Assembly (NCBI GenBank): GCA_910586295.1
Contig: CAJUGE010000038.1
Coordinates: 1-5,733, forward strand
Direction: 5' to 3'
Origin: an uncultured Bacilli bacterium
Lineage (GTDB): Bacteria; Bacillota_I; Bacilli_A; RF39; UBA660
DNA: 5,733 bases
The notes under the pieces: generated by a model
Database searches by the model: none
Seen by the model: only the letters and a program-made list of their open reading frames with translations
What the model was told of the DNA's origin: nothing
Program-made: the position numbers and the translations under genes
Shown here: one piece after another, positions 1-5,684 of the stretch
Layout of the letters: each line of letters begins with the position of its first letter
Position numbering within the stretch: position 1 is the first letter of the stretch

Positions 1-1056
<1,056 letters not shown>

Positions 1057-1163
1057 AATCTATTCGATTTCGGAATTGATTTTGTTTAATCCTAACTATT
1101 AAACTCATTTCATTTTACTTAGTTTTCAAAGATCATTTCTACTTCCTGCTTTTCTTTGTTGCT
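1057..1163 (-). other. rRNA operon leader with boxA-like element
   Basis: This is the transcribed leader between the predicted rRNA start (about 1162-1163) and mature 16S. At 1119-1135 the minus strand reads TGATCTTTGAAAACTAA, which resembles the boxA antitermination element of Gram-positive rRNA leaders (core CTTTGAAAACT). There, NusB/S10 binding lets RNA polymerase pass through the untranslated operon. Closer to 16S there is a perfect 7-bp hairpin, GTTTAAT/ATTAAAC with a 7-nt loop (1084-1104), and a small 5-bp hairpin AAATC/GATTT (1056-1070) at the mature end. These may belong to the processing stems, but the 3' partner lies outside the window. The boxA assignment rests on motif resemblance. 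Confidence 0.55.
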
Positions 1164-1168
1164 CCTAT

Positions 1169-1197
1169 AATATATCAAACTCAGTTCTCAATGTCAA
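1169..1197 (-). promoter_or_regulatory. Strong rRNA promoter (TTGACA-17-TATATT, extended -10)
   Basis: On the minus strand a perfect -35 TTGACA (1197-1192) is followed by exactly 17 bases and a -10 TATATT (1174-1169). The -10 is preceded by TGA, so it is an extended -10 (TTTGATATATT, 1179-1169). Immediately upstream, 1198-1230 is almost only A on the template-equivalent strand, like the UP elements that bind the alpha subunit at rRNA promoters. The predicted start is A1163 or G1162, about 106 nt before mature 16S. This is the best promoter in the window and fits a growth-controlled housekeeping rRNA promoter. Confidence 0.85.
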
Positions 1198-1288
1198 CAA
1201 CTTTTTTTATTTTTTTTAAAATTTAACAAATTGTTTCATTTTCAGTATTTACCGAGTTTTTCAACCTTTTCTTCGGTTGACGGGTTAT

Positions 1289-1317
1289 ATATTACCACTC
1301 TTATTTTAAAGATGCAA
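1289..1317 (-). promoter_or_regulatory. Possible distal rRNA promoter (weak)
   Basis: The minus strand shows TTGCAT (1317-1312), a 17-base spacer ending in TGG, and TAATAT (1294-1289). The -35 and -10 each match the sigma-A consensus only in part, but the spacing is ideal and there is a TGn extension. Upstream DNA to 1360 is made of A-tracts. Tandem promoters are usual for rRNA operons, so this could be P1 to the stronger P2 at 1169-1197. A 6-bp hairpin TCAACC/GGTTGA (1261-1280) would be the first structure in this longer transcript. In DNA this AT-rich a chance match is quite possible. Confidence 0.3.
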
Positions 1318-1359
1318 TACTTTTTTTAAAATTTTTTCATTTTTTTACATTTTTTTTAT

Positions 1360-1395
1360 AAAAAGCTTATTAAATAGCCGTTTTTAATAGCTTTT
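1360..1395 (-). terminator. Probable terminator of the ntdp-like gene
   Basis: Read on the minus strand, AAAAGCTATTAAA (1395-1383) pairs with TTTAATAAGCTTTT (1374-1361). The stem has 13 base pairs with one bulged A and an 8-nt loop, and ends in a run of five U. It starts 40 bases after the stop codon of the DUF402 gene and before the rRNA promoters. The stem holds only two G-C pairs and the U-run is interrupted by A, so termination may be leaky. The shape is nearly symmetrical and could act on the other strand too, but no gene points at it from the left. Confidence 0.5.
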
Positions 1396-1434
1396 CTATT
1401 ATAATATATGTTCTACGAAAAAAAAGATTACTAT

Positions 1435-1962
1435 TTATTTACTTATCTTTTGATAAATTTTAAAATAGTAATCAATTACTTTCGGATCAAATGGTAGCGC
1501 TCCAGCTCTTTTCATATTTATTAGTGATGTTAATTCATATTTTATTATTTCATTAATTTCATATGGATACTTCATAATTCTTCTATGATAGTTATATTCA
1601 TTTCTATCTAGAACTCTAAATGCGCCATCTGCAAAAACCCTCAAGTCTAAATCGTAATCAATATATTTAATTACACCGTTATCAATAATAAATGGACTTG
1701 CTATATTGCAATAGTAAAATAATCCATTCCTTTTTAGTTGTGCTATTATATTGAACCACCTGTTTCTATAGAAAAACATAATTGCTGGTTCTTTAGTATG
1801 CCAACTTCTTCCATCTTTTTTTGTAACTAAGACATTGTTGTTTCCTAGCACTATATAATCTTTTTTTATATCTAATACAATGGCTTTGTCCCATGTTTTA
1901 TATATAAGACCATTGTGTTTATAACAGTGAATTTTGATTACGTCTCCAATTTGTATTCTCAT
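1435..1962 (-). CDS. DUF402 nucleoside tri-/diphosphate phosphatase, Ntdp/YgaC-like
   Basis: This 175-residue protein matches what I recall of B. subtilis YgaC (about 176 aa) and S. aureus Ntdp. These are soluble cytoplasmic DUF402 phosphatases that hydrolyse nucleoside tri- and diphosphates with a divalent metal. Family signatures run in order: YKHNG (14-18), GRSW (51-54), EPAIMFF (58-64), YYCNIASP (83-90) and YIDYDLDLRV (100-109). The acidic DYDLD stretch is the expected metal-binding and catalytic centre, and the length is complete. There is no signal peptide or membrane segment. The ATG at 1962 has an AAAGAGG Shine-Dalgarno (1976-1970) seven bases upstream. Its own extended -10 promoter lies at 1987-1997. 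The next unit downstream is the rRNA operon. The family assignment is secure; the exact physiological substrate is inferred. Confidence 0.92.
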   Translation of the reverse strand: MRIQIGDVIKIHCYKHNGLIYKTWDKAIVLDIKKDYIVLGNNNVLVTKKDGRSWHTKEPAIMFFYRNRWFNIIAQLKRNGLFYYCNIASPFIIDNGVIKYIDYDLDLRVFADGAFRVLDRNEYNYHRRIMKYPYEINEIIKYELTSLINMKRAGALPFDPKVIDYYFKIYQKISK

Positions 1963-1986
1963 AGATACGCCTCTTTCACTGTTATC

Positions 1987-2014
1987 ATTATATCATATGA
2001 TTTTGATTTTTCAA
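1987..2014 (-). promoter_or_regulatory. Promoter of the ntdp-like gene with overlapping inverted repeat
   Basis: The minus strand has a consensus extended -10, TATGATATAAT (1997-1987), with a perfect TATAAT hexamer. A TTGAAA -35 (2014-2009) lies 16 bases upstream. The predicted start is near 1980, giving a leader of about 18 nt that contains the Shine-Dalgarno. A perfect 7-bp inverted repeat, ATTTTGA-TTTT-TCAAAAT (2000-2017), covers the -35. It could be an operator or simply AT-rich DNA. Confidence 0.68.
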
Positions 2015-2070
2015 AATTTAATATTTAAATCTTGTGTAAAGAAGCTAATAAAATAGTGTTCTATATCATT

Positions 2071-3546
2071 TTAATAGTTAGGTGTTCCGTAGCCTAAAAT
2101 GTAATTGCTGTTCATAGGGTAGCTGTGTGTACTACAGTCATCATTTAGAGTATTACCTTCAACTGTATATACTGTTCCGTTTTCAGAGTATCTCACATAT
2201 CCAGCATGATCTGATATTCCGTTGTAGTCCCAGTCAAAGAATATTAAATCTCCTTCTCTTGGAATATAATCTCTCCCCCTAAATAAGCTATTATCCATAA
2301 ACCATCTTGCACCTTCACTTGCTCTAGCAAATTTTGGTATTGCAGTATTTAAAACACCAGCTTGATTTGCTACCCAAGATACAAATATACTACACCAGTC
2401 AACTCTACTACTAAATCCATACCATGACCAGTAAGGATATCCTCCTATATTTCCCACTTGAGACATTGCGATGCTAACTACATCAACATTACCTACTCCA
2501 GTAGGCTCAACATAATTATAAGTTTGAATGTTATAAGTTGCTTGTTTAAGTTCTTCTTGCCTTTTTAATTCCTCTTGGATTCTTTGTTCTTCCAGTTCTT
2601 GTCTTTTTATTTCTTCTTCCTTAGCCTTTTTTACTTCTTCGATTGTTTTTATTTCTGAAATAGCTGGCATACATGACTCTGTAGGCAAGACCGCGATAGT
2701 ATTATCTTGTACTATGTAAGCAGTTGTTGGCGTGTTTAGTATGCTAAGTGTTATTAATCCAAGTAACGTAAAAGTAGGTATAATGTTTACCATGATTTTA
2801 TTCTTAATACGTTTTCTTGTTCTACTTGCATATTTTAATATTGTCTTATCTATATTAAATTTGCTAAATATTTCATACTCTTCATTTGTAAGACTTTTGA
2901 AGTATTCTTTACTTTTTCTCAAAACCATACTATGTTCCATTGAAGATACTACTATTGGAGAAAATTCCGAATATTTAATAAGAATGTTCTCTGCTAATTC
3001 TAATGAATCTTTATCAATATTTCTTAGTGTATTATCTCTTAAACTATAATCTAGCATTTCACTTTCAATTAATAATATTGTTTTAGTATCTTTGTTACCA
3101 TTAAAAATCTTTTCTAATATTTCATTGAATATTTTAAATTCTTTATTTTCTGTAAATATTTTTTTAATTAGTTTTTCATTGTATCCTCTGAATATTAGTA
3201 AGCTTCTAAAGTTTAAATTTGTTATATAATCCAACAATGTCATTGAACTTTGTAATTTTTGTAGGTCTTTTTCTGACATTATTTCTTTTAGTTCTTTAAT
3301 ATTTTTTAGTAATAGATTTAGAACCTCTAAAAGATTTGTAAGTAATACTTTATCATTTAGATATTCCCTGGCTTCTATTATATTATTTATTTCATACTCT
3401 TTTTCTTCTATTATTTCAAGTCCATGAAACAGTGGAAAAATATATTCTATCCCTTTGCTTTCTATCTTTTTTTGTTTTATCTCAGATATTATTTGATTAA
3501 AAATCTCTTTTTGCTTTGCTTTATATCTGTTTAGATTTTTTCTCAT
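2071..3546 (-). CDS. Membrane-anchored CHAP-domain peptidoglycan hydrolase with large N-terminal domain
   Basis: This is a 491-residue protein. Residues 1-250 are Lys/Ile/Leu/Asn-rich, mostly helical in appearance, and match no family I recognise. RTRKRIKNK (242-250) precedes one transmembrane helix (about 251-271). By the positive-inside rule the N-terminal domain is cytoplasmic and the rest faces outwards. Residues 301-335 are a charged Glu/Lys/Arg/Gln coiled coil. Residues about 352-491 form a CHAP cysteine amidase/endopeptidase domain: VDWCSIFVSWVANQAG with catalytic Cys385, GDLIFFDW (432-439), SDHAGYV with catalytic His447, and VEGN (462-465), where the third catalytic residue is expected. 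The CHAP part should cleave peptidoglycan peptides or the amide bond. The ATG at 3546 has AAGGAG (3555-3560) eight bases upstream, and the stop is TAA. The gene has its own promoter. GC content differs sharply between the two halves, which may reflect domain fusion or composition. The CHAP call is firm; the N-terminal role is unknown. Confidence 0.9.
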   Translation of the reverse strand: MRKNLNRYKAKQKEIFNQIISEIKQKKIESKGIEYIFPLFHGLEIIEEKEYEINNIIEAREYLNDKVLLTNLLEVLNLLLKNIKELKEIMSEKDLQKLQSSMTLLDYITNLNFRSLLIFRGYNEKLIKKIFTENKEFKIFNEILEKIFNGNKDTKTILLIESEMLDYSLRDNTLRNIDKDSLELAENILIKYSEFSPIVVSSMEHSMVLRKSKEYFKSLTNEEYEIFSKFNIDKTILKYASRTRKRIKNKIMVNIIPTFTLLGLITLSILNTPTTAYIVQDNTIAVLPTESCMPAISEIKTIEEVKKAKEEEIKRQELEEQRIQEELKRQEELKQATYNIQTYNYVEPTGVGNVDVVSIAMSQVGNIGGYPYWSWYGFSSRVDWCSIFVSWVANQAGVLNTAIPKFARASEGARWFMDNSLFRGRDYIPREGDLIFFDWDYNGISDHAGYVRYSENGTVYTVEGNTLNDDCSTHSYPMNSNYILGYGTPNY

Positions 3547-3555
3547 TCTCTACTC

Positions 3556-3579
3556 TCCTTGTATTGTTCTTTACAAGGA
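3556..3579 (-). promoter_or_regulatory. Perfect inverted repeat over -10, start site and Shine-Dalgarno of the CHAP gene
   Basis: TCCTTGTA (3579-3572) and TACAAGGA (3563-3556) form a perfect 8-bp inverted repeat with an 8-base spacer. The left arm overlaps the -10 hexamer, the centre holds the predicted transcription start, and the right arm contains most of the AAGGAG ribosome-binding site. A dimeric repressor bound here would block transcription. In an RNA that starts further upstream, by read-through, the arms would pair and hide the ribosome-binding site. An RNA starting near 3569 lacks the left arm and would be translated freely. The repeat is certain; its function is inferred. Confidence 0.5.
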
Positions 3580-3604
3580 TATCAAAAAAAATTACTTTTG
3601 TCAA
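3576..3604 (-). promoter_or_regulatory. Promoter of the CHAP gene (TTGACA-17-TATCCT, extended -10)
   Basis: The minus strand carries a perfect -35 TTGACA (3604-3599). A 17-base spacer that includes a T8 run and ends in TGA leads to the -10 TATCCT (3581-3576). The imperfect -10 is compensated by the TGn extension and the ideal -35. The start would be near 3569, giving a leader of about 23 nt. The promoter sits in the 77-bp gap after the metallopeptidase gene, where no terminator is visible, so read-through from upstream is also possible. Confidence 0.7.
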
Positions 3605-3623
3605 ATCCGTGTAAAATAGAGTA

Positions 3624-4253
3624 CTAATATATTGACTTTTGGACTTTTAAAACTTCTTCTATTACAATATTTCCATCTATATTTGTGTTTAATATTTTAA
3701 GAACATCTTCGTGATTATAGCTTCTTGTTATTAGGCTAAATAAGGCATAATAATTTCTATAGTCACAGTTTCCTTCCAATAATTCTTCTTCGCTTACTTT
3801 AATTTCATAACTATCTTCATATTGTTTACTTAAAAATGTAGCTACTCCTTCCCAAATTGGAGTAATAGGAAATAAACCATTTGAAAATATTACATTTATG
3901 ATATGTACAAATTCATGGATTAAGGTTCTTTTGTAATCTTCGAAACTTTTATAGTGATGTACAGTATTTTTATAGTCATTGTAAGATAACAAGTATATTT
4001 GATATCTGTCTTTATCTATAGGAGTGAAGCCAACTACAAATTCAGATGCATCATAATTAAAGTTTGCTTTAAATATTTCATCTAATTTCCCTTTTGTTGG
4101 AATTATGTTTATTTCTATTTTATTTTTAGGAGTTATACCAAAAAAGTTGTAAATCTCTATTCTGCTATTTAATAAATGTTCTAATAAATCATTTAGATAC
4201 ACTTCTGCTTCTCTTTGATAATTTATTACTATGTTATCTATTATTTTCTTCAT
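3624..4253 (-). CDS. Small HExxH zinc-metallopeptidase-like protein
   Basis: This 209-residue protein carries HEFVH at 113-117 (predicted zinc ligands His113 and His117, catalytic Glu114). Eighteen residues later comes WEGVATF with Glu135 as the likely third zinc ligand. HExxH followed by a Trp-Glu-Gly helix is the gluzincin or Peptidase_MA-like arrangement. The N-terminal 100 residues hold a helical segment and beta-rich stretches such as IEINIIPT and YQIYLL. There is no signal peptide or membrane helix, so it should act in the cytoplasm, unlike its neighbours. The ATG at 4253 has only a weak GGTGA ribosome-binding site (4262-4258), four bases from the start. It begins 45 bp after ctp and ends 77 bp before the CHAP gene. 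No substrate can be named, and a non-proteolytic role is possible. The zinc-site call is good; family placement is moderate. Confidence 0.75.
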   Translation of the reverse strand: MKKIIDNIVINYQREAEVYLNDLLEHLLNSRIEIYNFFGITPKNKIEINIIPTKGKLDEIFKANFNYDASEFVVGFTPIDKDRYQIYLLSYNDYKNTVHHYKSFEDYKRTLIHEFVHIINVIFSNGLFPITPIWEGVATFLSKQYEDSYEIKVSEEELLEGNCDYRNYYALFSLITRSYNHEDVLKILNTNIDGNIVIEEVLKVQKSIY

Positions 4254-4268
4254 ATTTTCACCAGTATT

Positions 4269-4279
4269 ATTTTATCATA
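4269..4279 (-). promoter_or_regulatory. Extended -10 box before the metallopeptidase-like gene
   Basis: The minus strand reads TATGATAAAAT, a TGn-extended -10 with five of six hexamer matches. I see no recognisable -35 at 16-18 bases. It lies directly after the U-tract of the ctp terminator. The start would fall near 4262, leaving only about 9 nt before the ATG. The gene may therefore have its own promoter, or depend on leaky termination of ctp transcripts. Confidence 0.35.
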
Positions 4280-4310
4280 AAAATAATAAAAACACAGTCT
4301 ATTTGACTGT
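4279..4310 (-). terminator. Intrinsic terminator overlapping the ctp stop codon
   Basis: On the minus strand ACAGTC (4310-4305) and GACTGT (4299-4294) form a perfect 6-bp stem with a 5-nt loop. It is followed by GTTTTTATTATTTTTATG (4293-4276). The TAG stop of ctp (4301-4299) lies inside the loop and right arm, so a ribosome finishing ctp would cover the hairpin. The stem is short but half G-C, and the U-tract is good. Confidence 0.7.
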
Positions 4311-5528
4311 ATTTATTGCACTTTGTAGTTGTATGTCTTCTTCGTAAGGCATGTTTTCGTAATATGAACCATTTGCTTCTACATCTGGAGTAAGTCCTTT
4401 GCCATTTATTTTGTTTCCATTTGGTGTTAACCAATATGCAGTTGTAACTTTTACCATTCCTCCAGTTTCTAATTTTGCGGTTTCTTGAACTGTTCCTTTT
4501 CCATAACTAGTAGTTCCAACTAATGTTGCTCCATAGCTTTCTTTTAGTGCAGCAGCTAGTATTTCGGAAGCAGAAGCACTTCCGCTATTCATGAGTACTG
4601 CTACTTTATATTCTCTAGAAGTTCTAGTCTTATCTTCATAAAATGAAGTTCCATTCTTTCCTTCTAATCCATATACATTTTTTCCCTTTTCTATAAATAA
4701 CTCTGCTATGCTAACTGCAGAATTTAAGTACCCACCACCATTATTTCTAACATCTATTACTAGGCTACTAATTCCGTCGTTTTCAAGCTCTTCTAATGCA
4801 TTTTTAAACTGTTCATATGTTGTATCTGAGAAAGTTGTGATTTGCAAGTATCCCACTCCATCATAATTTGCTTTCATTACAGATGGAATATAGACTTGCT
4901 TTTTATTGACAGTTATTACTTTAGTTATTCCTCCTCTAAGAACACTTATTTCTATTGTATCTTTTTTAGATGTTTTTATTAAGTTAGATACTTCTGCAGC
5001 TGTTTTATTCGTTACTTCATTGTCTTCAACTTTTATGATAATATCGCCAGGTTCTATACCTGCTTCCTTTGCGGGACCATTTTCAAAAACGTTAACTATT
5101 AGAACTCCTTCTTCAACCTTAGATATCTCTACGCCTATTCCTTCGTATTGACCATTTAGTCTATCAGTTAAATCTTCTGTTGTTTCTGGATCTAAATAAC
5201 TTGTATAAGGATCACCAACATAGTTATACATACCTTGGATTGCAGAATTTACTAAGCCTTTTTCATCTACTTTTTCTACATAACTTTCTAAAATATTATT
5301 ATAAGCACTTTCAAATTCGCCTAAATAGTCACTGTTTCCTAGAAATTTACTTTTAGTTATTCCATCTGCGTTATGATAGACTACTAATCCTGTAGATACT
5401 GCAACTACCAAAGCGGTCATAAGTATTATAATTGTCACCTCAAATAAATTAAATGTAGCGCTGTGATCTCCTTTTTTTGAATTAATATTTTCTTTTTTAT
5501 TATTTTTTTCTTCGTTCATACGTTTCAC
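4299..5528 (-). CDS. ctpA: S41 carboxyl-terminal processing protease (CtpA/CtpB type)
   Basis: This is a 409-residue serine protease of the tail-specific family, which cuts secreted or membrane proteins near their C-termini. A charged, Asn/Lys-rich cytoplasmic tail (1-29) leads to one transmembrane helix (about 30-51), with the rest outside. Next come a helical N-terminal segment with the motif GDPYTSYLDPE (105-115), a PDZ domain (about 126-202, with GIGVEI and GPAKEAGIEPGDIIIKV), and the S41 core. The core shows LVIDVRNNGGG (256-266), SASAS with nucleophile Ser319, KGTVQ with Lys344 and Gln348, and AYWLTPNG (364-371). The Ser-to-Lys spacing of 25 matches B. subtilis CtpB and E. coli Prc. Translation probably starts at GTG 5528, because AAGGAG (5539-5534) is five bases upstream; the internal ATG at 5519 is 14 bases from it. 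Substrates are unknown; peptidoglycan hydrolases are one known class of target. All key residues are present. Confidence 0.95.
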   Translation of the reverse strand: MKRMNEEKNNKKENINSKKGDHSATFNLFEVTIIILMTALVVAVSTGLVVYHNADGITKSKFLGNSDYLGEFESAYNNILESYVEKVDEKGLVNSAIQGMYNYVGDPYTSYLDPETTEDLTDRLNGQYEGIGVEISKVEEGVLIVNVFENGPAKEAGIEPGDIIIKVEDNEVTNKTAAEVSNLIKTSKKDTIEISVLRGGITKVITVNKKQVYIPSVMKANYDGVGYLQITTFSDTTYEQFKNALEELENDGISSLVIDVRNNGGGYLNSAVSIAELFIEKGKNVYGLEGKNGTSFYEDKTRTSREYKVAVLMNSGSASASEILAAALKESYGATLVGTTSYGKGTVQETAKLETGGMVKVTTAYWLTPNGNKINGKGLTPDVEANGSYYENMPYEEDIQLQSAINTVK

Positions 5529-5545
5529 ACTATCTCCTTATTATA

Positions 5546-5556
5546 ATAATATCATA
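5546..5556 (-). promoter_or_regulatory. Extended -10 box before ctp
   Basis: The minus strand reads TATGATATTAT, a TGn-extended -10 with hexamer TATTAT (five of six). No convincing -35 is present. The predicted start is near 5539, at the first base of the AAGGAG ribosome-binding site, so the leader would be about 11 nt. Its upstream side overlaps the first copy of a 12-bp direct repeat. Confidence 0.35.
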
Positions 5557-5582
5557 AAGATTTATTTTATTAAAGATTTATT
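5555..5582 (+). repeat. Two exact 12-bp direct repeats in the divergent intergenic region
   Basis: TAAAGATTTATT occurs exactly at 5555-5566 and again at 5571-5582, a period of 16 bases. The pair sits immediately upstream of the ctp -10 box, where an activator or repressor could bind, between two divergent genes. The repeat is exact but AT-rich, so regulatory meaning is uncertain. Confidence 0.4.
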
Positions 5583-5598
5583 ACTATCTTTTCAGGAT

Positions 5599-5642
5599 AA
5601 AATCGCGTTTACTGAGATTGAGAGGTAAATGTGATTTTTTTT
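5599..5642 (+). terminator. Rho-independent terminator-like hairpin upstream of the plus-strand gene
   Basis: The plus strand has a 14-bp stem, AAAATCGCGTTTAC (5599-5612) with GTAAATGTGATTTT (5625-5638), a 12-nt loop, and a run of eight T ending at 5642. Two of the pairs are G-U wobbles only if the plus strand is transcribed; on the minus strand they become A-C mismatches. So the structure is probably built for plus-strand RNA. No gene precedes it on that strand. It may be a leader attenuator of the next gene, or an insulator between divergent units. Confidence 0.6.
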
Positions 5643-5652
5643 GCTTTAAAAA

Positions 5653-5663
5653 TTTGATAAAAT
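5653..5663 (+). promoter_or_regulatory. Extended -10 box before the plus-strand gene
   Basis: TTTGATAAAAT is a TGn-extended -10 with hexamer TAAAAT (five of six). The -35 position holds only the T-run of the hairpin. A start near 5670 would give a leader of about 15 nt with AAGGAA (5671-5676) as the ribosome-binding site. If this is the main promoter, the hairpin at 5599-5642 lies outside the transcript. Confidence 0.4.
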
Positions 5664-5684
5664 TAAAGAAAAGGAATAAGAAGT

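Noticed and set aside
1261..1280. Hairpin TCAACC/GGTTGA as a terminator
   Set aside because: Neither strand has a T-run directly after the stem.
1992..2001. 10-bp palindrome ATCATATGAT over the ntdp -10
   Set aside because: It is mostly explained by the extended -10 itself; there is not enough independent sequence to call an operator.
2016..2030. Palindrome ATTTAA-TAT-TTAAAT between the CHAP and ntdp-like genes
   Set aside because: It is made only of A and T in a very AT-rich gap, has no U-tract in the right place, and is expected by chance.
2041..2070. Terminator after the CHAP gene
   Set aside because: Only a 4-bp stem (ATAG/CTAT) with a broken U-tract can be drawn, so no terminator is called and some read-through into ntdp is possible.
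2732..3049. 105-codon plus-strand open frame
   Set aside because: It is antisense to the N-terminal and membrane part of the CHAP gene. Its hydrophobic content simply mirrors the Asn/Lys/Glu-rich codons of the real gene.
4906..5151. 81-codon plus-strand open frame
   Set aside because: It is antisense to the PDZ domain of the Ctp protease, whose frame is fully conserved.
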